64,000 bases of DNA from Vulcanimicrobiota bacterium (GCA_017307785.1 JAFKGI010000006.1:124001-188000), one strand, 5' to 3'. Numbered from the stretch's first letter, positions 7,767 through 17,008 are shown. Program-made: numbers and translations. The notes: generated by a model not told the origin, from the sequence alone.

Positions 7767-9173
7767 GTGTCCGAAGCCTTACTGCTCATCATCGACGACG
7801 ATCGCTCCAGCCGCCAGCTGCTTCAGCAACTGCTGCGCAAAGACAACTATCGGCTGGAATTCGCCGAAGACGGCGAGACGGGGCTGGCTCTGGCCAGCCA
7901 GCTGCAGCCGGATCTGATTTTGCTGGACGTGGTCATGCCGAAGATGGACGGCTTTGAGGTGTGCCGCCGGCTGCGTCAGGACGCCAACCTGGCCGAAGTG
8001 CCCGTCTTGATGCTCACCGCCCTGGAGGACATCGAGAGCCGCCTGACCGGCCTGGAGGCGGGAGCCGACGACTTCATCTCCAAGCCTTACCACGTGGCCG
8101 AGCTGCGAGCTCGGGTGCGCACGGTGGTGCGCCTGAACCGCTACCGTCGCATCCGCAACGAACGCGACCGCTTCGGCTGGGTGGTGGAAAACGTCGAGCA
8201 CGGTTATCTGATGGTCGACCACCAAGGCCTGTTGCTTTACGCCAATTCCAAAGCCCGCGGCATCTTCGGTCTGAACGCGGATTCTCAGGGGCAACCGATG
8301 CTGCCCTTGCTGGAAGCTCAGTTCCGTCTGCAACCGGAAGAACACTGGCGCGATTGGCCTCATCTGCCCCAGAACGAACCGCTCATGCTGCTGCGGCCGG
8401 AGACCAGCCAGGCTCCGGCCAGCTGGATGGAGGTCCGAGTTCTCTCGCACTCCCAGGAAATTCTGCTGCAACTGCGCGACGTCACCAGCGAACTCACCTC
8501 GCAGCGCAGCGTGTGGAGCTTCGAGTCACTCATCTGTCACAAGCTGCGCACTCCGCTGACCAAAATCACCTGGGGGCTGAGTTTCATCGCCAACAAAGCC
8601 GAACGTCTCTCGGTCCCCAAAATCAAGGAATTCGCTGCCCAATCCCAGGCCGGCGTGGACCAGCTCAAAGGGGAGCTCGAGTCGGTCCTCAGTTATCTCA
8701 ATACGCCCAGTGCCCGGCCTGTGGACGGCGGTTTTCGCCTGAACCAGCTGGACGAGTCGCTGACAGAAATTGTCGCTCAGCTGGACATGCATCCCGTTCA
8801 GGTCCTGACCGAATCGGATCTTCCTGCCACCATCCCCATCTCGCGGCGCGCCTTTGAAATCGTGCTCTGGGAGCTCCTGCAGAACAGCAAAAAGTTCCAC
8901 CCTCAGAACAACCCGATGGTTCAGATTCGAGTTTCGCGCCAGGGCCAACAAACCGTATTGGAAGTCATCGATGACGGAATCTGTCTCTCGCCCGAACAAT
9001 TACGCAACGCTTTCCTCCCCTATTACCAGGGCGAACGGACCTTCACCGGTCAAATCCCCGGGATGGGCCTGGGCCTGACCATGGTCCGGCAGATGCTCTG
9101 GGAAGCCGGCGGAGAGTGTCAGATTCAGAACCGCCGCGAAGGACAGGGCGTAATTCTGGAAATGCGCCTCTAA
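7767..9173 (+). CDS. Response regulator-histidine kinase hybrid (REC-PAS-HisKA-HATPase)
   Basis: 468 residues from a GTG start. The N-terminal receiver has the acidic cluster DDD at 10-12, phospho-acceptor D54 in LILLDVVMPKMDG, and the Lys of ISKPYH near 105. A PAS-like segment follows (about 130-240). The kinase core has an H-box of the form ICHKLRTPLTKI and an ATPase domain with ELLQNSKKFHP as N-box, VIDDGICLS, and GMGLGLTMVRQ. It is cytosolic with no membrane segment. A receiver placed ahead of its kinase implies it is controlled by another kinase or works in a relay. It is nine bases ahead of the MoxR gene, which suggests it regulates or is coexpressed with that module. Confidence 0.85.
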   Translation: MSEALLLIIDDDRSSRQLLQQLLRKDNYRLEFAEDGETGLALASQLQPDLILLDVVMPKMDGFEVCRRLRQDANLAEVPVLMLTALEDIESRLTGLEAGADDFISKPYHVAELRARVRTVVRLNRYRRIRNERDRFGWVVENVEHGYLMVDHQGLLLYANSKARGIFGLNADSQGQPMLPLLEAQFRLQPEEHWRDWPHLPQNEPLMLLRPETSQAPASWMEVRVLSHSQEILLQLRDVTSELTSQRSVWSFESLICHKLRTPLTKITWGLSFIANKAERLSVPKIKEFAAQSQAGVDQLKGELESVLSYLNTPSARPVDGGFRLNQLDESLTEIVAQLDMHPVQVLTESDLPATIPISRRAFEIVLWELLQNSKKFHPQNNPMVQIRVSRQGQQTVLEVIDDGICLSPEQLRNAFLPYYQGERTFTGQIPGMGLGLTMVRQMLWEAGGECQIQNRREGQGVILEMRL

Positions 9174-9182
9174 GGAGTTCTT

Positions 9183-10118
9183 TTGTCGGAGCATCGCGAG
9201 CGACTGGCGGCCATCCGCGCCAACCTGGAGAAGGTCATCCTGGGCAAACCGATGGCCGTCTATCATCTGATGATCGGTCTGCTGGCAGGCGGCCACGTGC
9301 TCATGGAAGACGTGCCGGGGGTAGGTAAAACCACTCTGGCCCGGGCTCTGGCACTGACCGTGGACGGCCACTTTTCGCGCATTCAGTTTACGCCCGATCT
9401 GTTGCCCGCCGACATTCTTGGCGTCAGCATTTATAGCGCAGAGACGCAGCGCTTCGACTTCCGCAAAGGTCCGATCTTCGCCAACATTCTGCTGGCCGAT
9501 GAAATCAATCGCGCGTCCCCGCGAACTCAATCGGCCCTGCTCCAGGCCATGGGGGAAGCCGACGCCACCGTGGACGGCGAGACCTACGCCCTGCCTACCC
9601 CGTTCCTGGTCATCGCCACCCAGAACCCGGTGGAATACCACGGCACCTATCCCCTGCCCGAAGCCCAGCTGGACCGCTTTTTGGTGCAGACCAGCCTGGG
9701 CTACCCGAGCCAGGAAGTGGAGGTCGATATGCTCTTTGACCAGGCTCAGACCCACCCGCTGGAATCACTCCAAGCCTGCGTCACCACCGCCCAGGTTCAG
9801 GAGCTGCAGAAACAGGTTCAGGAAGTCAAAGTGGACCGCAGCGTCGCTCAGTACGTGGTCGCCCTGGTGGAGGCCAGTCGCCGACATTCGGCTCTGGCGG
9901 TGGGCGCCAGTCCGCGCGGCAGTATCTCTCTGTTTCGCAGCAGTCGGGCGCGCGCCTATTTAGAGGGACGGGACTACGTGCTGCCTGACGATGTGAAAGC
10001 CATGGCCGTGGCCACCCTGGCCCACCGCCTCAGTCTCAACGTCAAATCTCGCTACGCCGGCGTTACCTCGAGCCAGGTGGTGGAGGAATTGCTGCGCCAA
10101 ACGCCCGTCCCGGCGTGA
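9183..10118 (+). CDS. MoxR-family AAA+ ATPase
   Basis: 311 residues. The start is TTG, supported by AAGGAG (9172-9177) five bases upstream. Walker A is GVGKT (46-50), Walker B ILLADEIN, the sensor 1 region ends IATQNPVE, and the family signature YPLPEAQLDRFL is present. C-terminal lid residues SPRGSISLF follow. MoxR ATPases act as chaperones that insert cofactors or activate von Willebrand or membrane complexes. The genes that follow are DUF58 and a membrane transglutaminase, the canonical MoxR-DUF58-TgpA cluster often linked to envelope or export functions. The stop overlaps the next GTG by 3 bases. Confidence 0.93.
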   Translation: MSEHRERLAAIRANLEKVILGKPMAVYHLMIGLLAGGHVLMEDVPGVGKTTLARALALTVDGHFSRIQFTPDLLPADILGVSIYSAETQRFDFRKGPIFANILLADEINRASPRTQSALLQAMGEADATVDGETYALPTPFLVIATQNPVEYHGTYPLPEAQLDRFLVQTSLGYPSQEVEVDMLFDQAQTHPLESLQACVTTAQVQELQKQVQEVKVDRSVAQYVVALVEASRRHSALAVGASPRGSISLFRSSRARAYLEGRDYVLPDDVKAMAVATLAHRLSLNVKSRYAGVTSSQVVEELLRQTPVPA

Positions 10119-11278
10119 GAAGCTGGCTGCGCCGCTACCTGACGGCAGGTGGGCGCGTCCTTTGGGGAGCGGGCCTGGTCAGCCTGGCGGCCGGCCTCGA
10201 TCCCTATCGTGGCCAGTTCTACGGGCTTTTCGTCATGGCCGCCGGTCTGACGCTGGCCAATTTTCTGGTGGGTCTGCTGATGATTCGCAGACTGAGAGGA
10301 GAAATCCGCGTGCCCGCTCGAGCCGTGGCCGGTAGCGAGGTCAAGGTCAGCGTTCTGGTCAGCAATCGTTCCGGACAGCCCACCTACGATGTCGAAGCCA
10401 CCCTTCCGAAGACTTTGCCCGGGCTGGGATCGGCCCGGGAAAGCACGCGCAGTCACCTGGCGCCCGGGCAGCAGGTCAGCCTGGATGTGCATTTTCGCGC
10501 TCTCAAACGGGGTGCCTATCGGGTCGGACCGGCCTATGTGGGCAGCACCTATCCGCTGGGAATTGTACGTTTGAGTCGTAAAATAGGCCAGCCGCAGACC
10601 CTGCTGGTCACCCCGCGCATCCACCCCATGCGCAACCTGCGTTTGCATACGGGAATGCGACACCAGCCGGGGGGAATGCCCCAGGCTTCCCAGCAGGGCG
10701 AATCCATGGAGTTCGTGGGCGTCCGCGACTATCGACCCGGCGACAGTCCGCGGAAAATCCACTGGAAGCTCTTTGCCCGGCGGGGGCAACCGGTGGTGCG
10801 CGAGTTCGCGCAGGAATACTTCTCCCGCATCGGCATCATCCTGGACACCTATCAGCCTCCCAAAGCGCAAGACTTCGAGGCCGCCCTGGAAACGGTGGCT
10901 TCGCTGGCCAGCTTTCTGGAGAAAAGCGACTCGGTAGTAGACTTCTTTGCTGCCGGCGAACAACTGATCTTGCTAAGCATGGGGCGCAACCAGGGATCGC
11001 TCGATGGAGTGCTGGAAACGCTGGCCTGCGTCAAGTCCAGCAAGAGCTCTCCCTACCACCAGCTGGAAGCCCAATTAGAGCCGCTAATTCCGCGTTTGTC
11101 GGCACTGGTGTTGGTGACCTTTACTCCCACTCCTGAGCGCCGAGCCTTCTGGGAAAGGTTGACCCTGGCAGGCACACCTGTGCGCATCGTGTGCCTGAGT
11201 CGCAAGCGACCGGAGGGGGACCAGGATCTTTCGTGGATTCACCCGGATCAATTGGCCGCCGGTTTGGACGATCTGTGA
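10115..11278 (+). CDS. DUF58 domain protein
   Basis: 387 residues from GTG 10115, which overlaps the MoxR stop. Two hydrophobic segments at about 12-48 anchor it in the membrane; the following region is an immunoglobulin-like beta domain (residues 55-150). The DUF58 signature EFVGVRDYRPGDSPRKIHWKL lies around residues 200-220, followed by a degenerate vWA-like fold (GIILDTYQPP). DUF58 proteins partner MoxR ATPases. The C-terminus ends with DDL*, and the GTG of the transglutaminase gene overlaps its stop, so the three genes form one tightly coupled unit. Confidence 0.9.
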   Translation: MRSWLRRYLTAGGRVLWGAGLVSLAAGLDPYRGQFYGLFVMAAGLTLANFLVGLLMIRRLRGEIRVPARAVAGSEVKVSVLVSNRSGQPTYDVEATLPKTLPGLGSARESTRSHLAPGQQVSLDVHFRALKRGAYRVGPAYVGSTYPLGIVRLSRKIGQPQTLLVTPRIHPMRNLRLHTGMRHQPGGMPQASQQGESMEFVGVRDYRPGDSPRKIHWKLFARRGQPVVREFAQEYFSRIGIILDTYQPPKAQDFEAALETVASLASFLEKSDSVVDFFAAGEQLILLSMGRNQGSLDGVLETLACVKSSKSSPYHQLEAQLEPLIPRLSALVLVTFTPTPERRAFWERLTLAGTPVRIVCLSRKRPEGDQDLSWIHPDQLAAGLDDL

Positions 11279-13152
11279 ACACAGAGATTTTCATGGGCCT
11301 GGTGGCCGTGCTCGGCTTTTCCGTAGTCAGTGGCGGTTGGCTGCCCATCGTGCTGCTGCTGGCCCTGGCCATCGCCCTGCACGGACGGGTGCGCGCTCGT
11401 TATAGCGCCAGCGCCGACCAGCAACGGCGACGCTTTCTGCTGCTCAGCCTGCCTGTGGTGTTGATCGTCATCTTTCAGCTGGCCAGCAGTCGCCTGAACT
11501 TTCAGACCCCACAGTTCGTGGCCGTCAGCGGCACCGTCTACATTCTCTGTTGCGGAGTCATCGAGATGTATCGTGATGCCAAAGAGGTCCGGCCGGCCAA
11601 TTACCACCTGGGGTTGATCACGGCTATTTTCGTGGCCGGCATCACCGTGCAAAACTGGACCTATCCATTCTTCCTGCTGGCCTACTTTGTGCTGGCCGTG
11701 CGCTTGCTGCGCCACCCCTACGGTGGCTGGTGGGGACGCCAGGCGGTGGCCCAGGCGCCGGCACCGCTGTGGGGCATCGTGCTGGCCTGCCTGATGAGCC
11801 TGGGCCTGGCCTTTCCGGCCCGTTACGTCCTGCCGGGCATCGGCCGCGCCCTCACTCAAGTGTATTCCCAGAGTTTGCTCAACAGCACCCTGCCCGGCGG
11901 CTCTCTCTTCGGTTCTTTCGCCGACCTCAATGGGACCTTGCGCAGCGGACGTTCGCGCATTCTGGTGGCCCGCGTAGCCGGTCCGCCGACCCTGTTAAGA
12001 ACCCAGGCCTACAGCCGCTACGAACGGGGACGCTGGAGCACGCCCGCCGTCACGCGCCAGAACCGCTTGGAAATCAAGGCGGTCAACGACCGGATCCAGC
12101 TGCCCGGACCGCGTCCTCAGAATTTGCGCCATTGGAGCGTCGCTCCCGTGCTGGATATTTCCGGTCCGATGCCGGTAGCCCCCGACACTTTCCAGTTGAG
12201 TGGCATCCCTACCGTCAATCTGGACGTGCTGGACTCACTCACGGGCGACGCCTTTGAACCCTACGAGGTGTGGGGCAGCGAGAAACTGCAGGAACGCACT
12301 CCTCACCGTCCTCCGGCCAACGACCCGTCCTATCTGGAAGTGCCGGCGGAGCTGCAGCCAGCTTTGCGGAATTGGTCCGACCGGGTCGGCCCCAAGGATC
12401 CGGCCGCCCAGCTGTGTGACGCTCTACTGCAAAAAGGCTTCTACGACGCCTACGCCCGGCGCCCGGCCGGCATCGACCCGGTCGAAGGATTCCTACAGGG
12501 CAGTCTGCACGGTCACTGCGAACTGTTCGCCAGCACCCTGGCCCTGAGTTTGCGTCTGCGCGGCATTCCCACTCGCTACGTGGTGGGCTTTCAAATGAAC
12601 GAATACAATGCTCTGGCCAAACACTACCTGATCCGGGAGCGCGATGCCCACGCCTGGGTGGAAGTCTATGAGAACGGCCACTGGGTGACTTACGACCCCA
12701 CCCCGGCCGCCCAGACCGAGGCCGCCCACCCCGAGGGCTACGACCTCGAGTTCGGTGCCCAACTGGTTGACGCGGCCCGCAGCGGCTGGGCGGCCATGCT
12801 GGCCTGGCTGCGACGTGCCCACGTGCCGGCCTGGCCGCTCCTGGCCGGGCTGGCCGCGACTCTGGCTGGATTCGGCTGGCGCTTTCGCAAACAGCTCTCC
12901 GGTTGGCTGCGTCCCGCTTCCAGCCGCGATTCCCTGAGCGGCCTGCTGGAAAGCTTCGAGAAGCGAGCCGGGGTGGTGCGCGAACCCCAAGAAACCGTGC
13001 TCGAATATGCCGCGAGACTGCCAGAGGCTCACTCGGAGTGGCTCCAGGATTATGCCCGAGCCCGCTTCGCCGGCCACGATCTGCTGGCTGACCTGACCCG
13101 CAGGCTGGAGGGCCTTCCGAAAATTCAGCAGCCTTTCAGCCCCAAGGCTTAA
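11275..13152 (+). CDS. TgpA-like membrane transglutaminase
   Basis: 625 residues from GTG 11275 (overlapping the previous stop); the longer ORF would run into the DUF58 frame. The N-terminal 190 residues hold about five to six membrane helices (DUF3488-like). A periplasmic transglutaminase domain follows with the complete triad: Cys in HGHCELFAS, His in RDAHAWVEVYENG, Asp in WVTYDPTPA. One more membrane helix (LPLLAGLAATLAGFGWRF region, near residue 525) precedes a DUF4129-like cytosolic tail. TgpA-type proteins are essential or envelope-related in Pseudomonas; the acyl donor is unknown. It closes the MoxR-DUF58 operon. Confidence 0.9.
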   Translation: MNTEIFMGLVAVLGFSVVSGGWLPIVLLLALAIALHGRVRARYSASADQQRRRFLLLSLPVVLIVIFQLASSRLNFQTPQFVAVSGTVYILCCGVIEMYRDAKEVRPANYHLGLITAIFVAGITVQNWTYPFFLLAYFVLAVRLLRHPYGGWWGRQAVAQAPAPLWGIVLACLMSLGLAFPARYVLPGIGRALTQVYSQSLLNSTLPGGSLFGSFADLNGTLRSGRSRILVARVAGPPTLLRTQAYSRYERGRWSTPAVTRQNRLEIKAVNDRIQLPGPRPQNLRHWSVAPVLDISGPMPVAPDTFQLSGIPTVNLDVLDSLTGDAFEPYEVWGSEKLQERTPHRPPANDPSYLEVPAELQPALRNWSDRVGPKDPAAQLCDALLQKGFYDAYARRPAGIDPVEGFLQGSLHGHCELFASTLALSLRLRGIPTRYVVGFQMNEYNALAKHYLIRERDAHAWVEVYENGHWVTYDPTPAAQTEAAHPEGYDLEFGAQLVDAARSGWAAMLAWLRRAHVPAWPLLAGLAATLAGFGWRFRKQLSGWLRPASSRDSLSGLLESFEKRAGVVREPQETVLEYAARLPEAHSEWLQDYARARFAGHDLLADLTRRLEGLPKIQQPFSPKA

Positions 13153-13160
13153 CTTGAGGT

Positions 13161-15014
13161 ATGCAAATCCAGTCGGCCTCGGTCGGTATCCCGCGCCAGC
13201 TCCCCAAGGAGTGGACTGTGCTGGTGTACAACGCCGGCGAAGCCGACGAAGGGCTGATGTCCACCCACAATCTGCTGGACCTGCAGCAAATCGGTTCCGA
13301 TGACAATACCCACGTGGTCTGCCACAACTATCGCTCGCCCTGGTTGTATGAAAAGCTCGGCATCGGCAAAGAGCACCTGGGCTCGCACCAGTACTACGTC
13401 ACCAAAGAAGAGCAAGATTCGCGCCAGCTGCTGAAAGGCACCGAAATCGGCCATTTCGCCAGCTTCTTCCGCTCCACTCCGGGTCGCATCAGTTCTCCCG
13501 AGCTGCCGGTTCCCGAGGGGAAAATCCACGAAACCGAGCATCTCAAGCGGTTCTTGCTGGATTCCATGAAAGAGTTTCCGGCCAAGCATTACTGCCTGGT
13601 GATGAGCGGCCATGGCAGCGGCTTCGCCGGCCAGGCCGTTACCGCTCAGGGCCGTATGACCAACGATGACCTGGGCCAGACGCTGCGCGAAGTCGCCGCC
13701 GAAACCGGCAAGCCGCTGGACGTGCTCAACCTCAACACCTGTCTGAGCGGGGCCGTGGAAGCGATGCATCCGCTGCAGGGCGGCGCTCTGGTGGGCGTCG
13801 GCTCCCAGTCGACCGTGTGTGGCGCCACCCAGCCGCTGGGCGAAACCCTCAAGACTCTGCAAAACTCGCTCAAGGCCGGCGAAAGCGTTTCCCCTCAGGA
13901 ACTCGGCTCGCTGTTTGTGGCCGAAGCTCACCACCAGAAGCTGAGCAACATCTACACCCCCACCCTGAGCGCCGTGGACCTGACCCGCATGGACTCGCTG
14001 GGCGAGAAAATCGGTCAGTTGCACGAGCAGATCCTGGAAAAGCAGATCGACCGTGAGACCCTGCGCCAGGCCTTGAAAGACTCGGTCCAGTTGAACTACG
14101 CCAGCCTGCCGCGCAAAGTGCAGGTGACCGACCTGGGTTCCTTCGTCGGCAAGCTGGGCGCGGCGTGCCCGGAGTTGCGCAAGCAGTGCGAGGAGATCTC
14201 GGAAACCCTCAAAGAGACCGTGCTGGCCGAGCAACACCAGGGCATGGACAAGGAAAGCCCGACCTCCCGTCTATTGCGGCCGCTGTTGGGCAAAGGCTAC
14301 GAAGACATGGGTGGCTACACCGGGCTGACCATCTATTATGAGGACCAGCCCGGCAAGGACGGCCACCGCCTGGCTCAGGTAGAGAACACGGCGCTGGGCA
14401 AACAGTGGCAGATTCGCAAGCTGGTGGAGTACATCGCCGAGGGGCAGAGCCAGCCCAAGGTCGGCAAGCTCAAACAACTTGGCGAAACCATCCGTCAGTT
14501 CGAGGTCAAGGCCAGCAAAGCCGTGCCGATTCCCTATGTGGTGCCCATCGCGCGCCGCTGTCTGAAAGCCGCGCTTTTCATCGGAGCGGCCGCGGGACTG
14601 CGCCATCTAGGAGTGCCCGTGGCTGAGGCCGTTTTCGGGCCGATGGCCGTCTTCAACGGATTCAAGACCGCTGCCAAAGGGGCCGGAGAACTGAGCCGAG
14701 AGCTGAGAACTCCGGGCAAGCTTTCCCTGGAACAGCGTGACAAAGTGGTGGACAAAGCCTGTAACACCACCCTGGGACTGACCCTGGGAACGTTCGGGCT
14801 TCAGATGATGGGCCTGTTGCCCGCTTCGGTGGCCTGGCCGCTGGTGGGGGTGGCTCTGACCACTCATGCCGCCCGCATCGGCTCCAAGATGCTGCAAAAT
14901 CGTGCGGATGTGCGCGAGGCTCACGCTCAAGACGCTCACTTCCACGCCCAGAGCACGGTGCGCGAGAAGCTGGCGGTCGCAGACATTTCTAAAACCGTGC
15001 CCGTCAGCGCCTGA
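13161..15014 (+). CDS. Clostripain-like (C11) cysteine peptidase
   Basis: 617 residues. The N-terminal fold is a C11 caspase-like domain: EWTVLVYNAGEADE (17-30), catalytic H151 in VMSGHGSGF and C194 in LNTCLSGAVEA. C11 enzymes cleave after Arg or Lys and self-activate. No Sec signal; it begins MQIQSASVGIP. The C-terminal third has two hydrophobic segments (about 500-530 and 575-605), suggesting membrane insertion or an amphipathic anchor, and the protein ends KTVPVSA, similar to the end of the second C11 protein (QTVSA). GAGG lies too close to the ATG to be a normal ribosome site; a TTAACT six bases upstream hints at leaderless initiation. Confidence 0.8.
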   Translation: MQIQSASVGIPRQLPKEWTVLVYNAGEADEGLMSTHNLLDLQQIGSDDNTHVVCHNYRSPWLYEKLGIGKEHLGSHQYYVTKEEQDSRQLLKGTEIGHFASFFRSTPGRISSPELPVPEGKIHETEHLKRFLLDSMKEFPAKHYCLVMSGHGSGFAGQAVTAQGRMTNDDLGQTLREVAAETGKPLDVLNLNTCLSGAVEAMHPLQGGALVGVGSQSTVCGATQPLGETLKTLQNSLKAGESVSPQELGSLFVAEAHHQKLSNIYTPTLSAVDLTRMDSLGEKIGQLHEQILEKQIDRETLRQALKDSVQLNYASLPRKVQVTDLGSFVGKLGAACPELRKQCEEISETLKETVLAEQHQGMDKESPTSRLLRPLLGKGYEDMGGYTGLTIYYEDQPGKDGHRLAQVENTALGKQWQIRKLVEYIAEGQSQPKVGKLKQLGETIRQFEVKASKAVPIPYVVPIARRCLKAALFIGAAAGLRHLGVPVAEAVFGPMAVFNGFKTAAKGAGELSRELRTPGKLSLEQRDKVVDKACNTTLGLTLGTFGLQMMGLLPASVAWPLVGVALTTHAARIGSKMLQNRADVREAHAQDAHFHAQSTVREKLAVADISKTVPVSA

Positions 15015-15134
15015 AGAACTGCACATCCAAATTTAACATCTGCGCGAAATTTGGTTACATTTTCCGCCGCGTTTTGTACGTTGCTTTACAGGTCCATTCT
15101 AGGATAGGAACACCACACGAGGAGGTTCCCCCAA

Positions 15135-15950
15135 ATGGCCTACACGACGACGCTCGGACTCAACCCCGCTCAATTTGGCAGCAGCGCCAACCTGGGCGGG
15201 ATGCAGATGCCCTCTCTCTTCTCCGGCGGCGACTCGCTGACTCGTCTGGGTGGCTTGAACAGTATGGGGGGACTCTCCACCGGAATGGGCCTGAACGGCC
15301 TCGGCAACACCGGCAGCCTCAACGGTGTCGACCTGAACGCCGCCCTTCAGACCCAGACGATGATGCTGGAAGTCATGATGATGCTGTTGACCAAGTTGAT
15401 GGCCAACGGTGCCAGCGGACTGGGAACCTCCACCTCCTCGGACCCCAACTCGACTTCTGCCATTTCGGGTGCCGACAGCGCCAGCGGCAGTAACGGCGCT
15501 TCCTCGACCTCCAGCAGCGGCACGGCCACGGCTGGGGCGACCGGTGGTGGCGCAGCCGCCTCCGTGGCGATGGCCGAGAAATTCGTGGGCGACTCCTCCA
15601 TCAGCGTCAAAGGCCGCCTCGACAACTTCTCGGCCGCCGGCGGCACGGGCAACAACTGCGCTGACTTCGTCTCGGCCATCCTGGCCAACACCCAGGGCTT
15701 CAAGAAAGTCCCCGGAGACGCCAGCGTAGCCACCTTCAAAACCCACCTGACCCAACAGGGCTGGCGCAAAGTCTCCAAAGCCGAGTCCAAGCCCGGCGAC
15801 GTGGTCATCTTCAACGGCAGCCAGCACACCGAACTGGTCACCAAGGCCGGCGGCAAAGAAGCCATCGGCTCCAACGGCGGCGCCACCAACCAGCAAATCA
15901 AACGCGACAGCCTCTCCTGGGGCAGCCAGGAATACTTCTCCAAAGGCTAA
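15135..15950 (+). CDS. CHAP/NlpC-P60-type amidase with low-complexity N-terminus
   Basis: 271 residues, with GAGGAGG about nine bases before the ATG. The C-terminal 110 residues carry the catalytic Cys175 in GNNCADFVSAIL, a GDVVIFNG strand and His231 in QHTELV, the layout of CHAP/NlpC-P60 enzymes that cut peptidoglycan peptide or amide bonds. Residues 1-70 are Gly/Leu/Asn-rich, 70-92 are a Met-rich amphipathic helix (MMLEVMMMLLTKLM), and 95-145 a Ser/Thr/Gly linker. The same arrangement recurs in the NlpC/P60 protein at 30702. No Sec signal is present. A strong terminator follows the gene. Confidence 0.8.
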   Translation: MAYTTTLGLNPAQFGSSANLGGMQMPSLFSGGDSLTRLGGLNSMGGLSTGMGLNGLGNTGSLNGVDLNAALQTQTMMLEVMMMLLTKLMANGASGLGTSTSSDPNSTSAISGADSASGSNGASSTSSSGTATAGATGGGAAASVAMAEKFVGDSSISVKGRLDNFSAAGGTGNNCADFVSAILANTQGFKKVPGDASVATFKTHLTQQGWRKVSKAESKPGDVVIFNGSQHTELVTKAGGKEAIGSNGGATNQQIKRDSLSWGSQEYFSKG

Positions 15951-15963
15951 CCCCACCAAAGCC

Positions 15964-15998
15964 TCAAAAAAGCCGCGCTCCCCAGCGCGGCTTTTTTA
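15964..15998. terminator. Rho-independent terminator
   Basis: Stem GCCGCGCT/AGCGCGGC with a CCCC loop, flanked by A and T tracts (AAAAAA and TTTTTT). It lies just after the CHAP gene and works in either direction by sequence. Confidence 0.9.
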
Positions 15999-16000
15999 GT

Positions 16001-16010
16001 ATAAGCAATA
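16001..16010 (+). repeat. Recurrent decamer ATAAGCAATA, site 4
   Basis: Exact copy three bases after the terminator T tract, in the intergenic region. An A follows, as in several other copies. Confidence 0.6.
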
Positions 16011-16024
16011 ACCTGCGAGCTTGC

Positions 16025-16242
16025 GTCCGGAAGGGGGACCGGGGGGATTTTGGGGACGTGGAGACGGACGGTGCCGGGCGCTCGCCTTCAGTGCCTCGGC
16101 CGAATTTTGTCCCCATTGATTTCTGGAGTGGACCTGGCCTGAGCTCGACTATCCCCCCAAAAAAACTATTTGCGCCCAGGCCGGCCTTGCCGCGGCAACT
16201 GTCTCCAAAATTTCCTTATCCCCCGGGTCCCCCTTCACGACG
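16025..16242. repeat. MITE-like element with long inverted ends, copy 1
   Basis: The gap 15951-16327 is mostly this element. Its left end (16025-16057) has the core GAAGGGGGACCGGGGGGAT and TTTTGG; the right end (16201-16242) is the imperfect inverse with core ATCCCCCGGGTCCCCCTTC. A second copy with the same ends lies at 37426-37622. No ORF of its own is credible. It could be a non-autonomous mobile element or a structured RNA. Confidence 0.6.
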
Positions 16243-16327
16243 GAGACGCTCGGCGCTTTCAGACATCTTTCACGCCGCCCGGCTACAGTGCTCTCACATA
16301 CATAGAGCAACAGCAAAAGGAGCATCC

Positions 16328-16969
16328 ATGTCCACCATCAACGCCAGCGCACCGCAATTTGACCTCCGCTTCAACGCCCGCAAATCCGTCTCGGGTCAGC
16401 AGCAAGAAGCGAATCCCTTCGGCAACGATGCCCTGGACCTGGGCTCTTCCAAAGTAACCTCGCAGGGCGACTTCCCGCCCGGCTGCCTGTTCGGCGGCGC
16501 CACCGACGTCAAATCGCAGGGCGACTTTCCCCCCGGATGCCTGGTGGGTAGCGGCACCGACGTGAAATCGCAGGGCGACACCGGCGTCGAGTGCCTGATG
16601 GGCGGCTCCACCAATGTTCAGTCCCAGGGTGACTTCCCCCCCGGCTGCCTGGTCGGCAGCGGCACCGACGTGAAATCGCAGGGCGACACCGGCGTCGAGT
16701 GCCTGATGGGCGGCTCCACCAATGTTCAGTCCCAGGGTGACTTCCCCCCCGGCTGCCTGGTCGGTAGCGGCACCGACGTGAAATCGCAGGGCGACACCGG
16801 CGTCGAGTGTCTGATGGGCGGCTCCACCAATGTTCAGTCCCAGGGTGACTTCCCCCCCGGCTGCCTTTTCGGCAGCGGCACCGACGTCAAGTCTCAAGGC
16901 GATGTCGGCATCGGTTGCCTGTTTGGCAGCGGCACCAACGACGTGAAGTCGGGCTGGAATCTGGCCTAA
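16328..16969 (+). CDS. Nine-repeat cysteine protein (18-residue units)
   Basis: 213 residues; the ATG at 16328 has AAGGAG eight bases upstream, so the longer ORF into the MITE is discarded. Residues 1-44 are a polar leader-like segment (MSTINASAPQFDLRFNARKS). Residues 45-207 are nine tandem 18-residue repeats of the pattern SQGD-x2-P/V-x-CL-x-G-x2-T-x-V, each with a single Cys, alternating between two types (PPGC and GVEC). The tail is SGWNLA. The DNA repeats are near-identical in 108-bp pairs, indicating recent expansion. No family is recognised. One Cys per unit could build a disulfide ladder, bind metal or be modified. It sits between a peptidoglycan-amidase-type enzyme and a C11 peptidase. 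Confidence 0.75.
   Translation: MSTINASAPQFDLRFNARKSVSGQQQEANPFGNDALDLGSSKVTSQGDFPPGCLFGGATDVKSQGDFPPGCLVGSGTDVKSQGDTGVECLMGGSTNVQSQGDFPPGCLVGSGTDVKSQGDTGVECLMGGSTNVQSQGDFPPGCLVGSGTDVKSQGDTGVECLMGGSTNVQSQGDFPPGCLFGSGTDVKSQGDVGIGCLFGSGTNDVKSGWNLA
16460..16948 (+). repeat. Tandem 54-bp coding repeats (nine units)
   Basis: Nine in-frame 54-bp units (the last 57 bp) encode the 18-residue repeats. Units 2-7 are three nearly identical 108-bp blocks differing at only a few bases, for example the Leu/Val and Ser codons, so the array likely changes length by slippage or recombination. Confidence 0.85.
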
Positions 16970-17008
16970 CCACGCCGCCCACCTACAGAAATCGTGGGAG
17001 GGGCCCAC

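Noticed and set aside
15081..15105. Promoter with TTGCTT and TAGGAT before the CHAP gene
   Set aside because: The spacer is only 13 bp; not convincing as a sigma70 promoter.
15099..15959. Long minus-strand ORF opposite the CHAP gene
   Set aside because: Composition is that of the shadow of a Gly/Ser/Thr-rich gene; no ribosome site or domain.
16058..16327. Upstream extension of the Cys-repeat ORF
   Set aside because: It runs through a MITE-like element and gives Pro/Arg-rich, non-protein-like sequence; the ATG at 16328 has a clear ribosome site.
16460..16948. CRISPR or non-coding tandem repeat
   Set aside because: The frame is open throughout with a ribosome site and codon-length units; it is a coding repeat.
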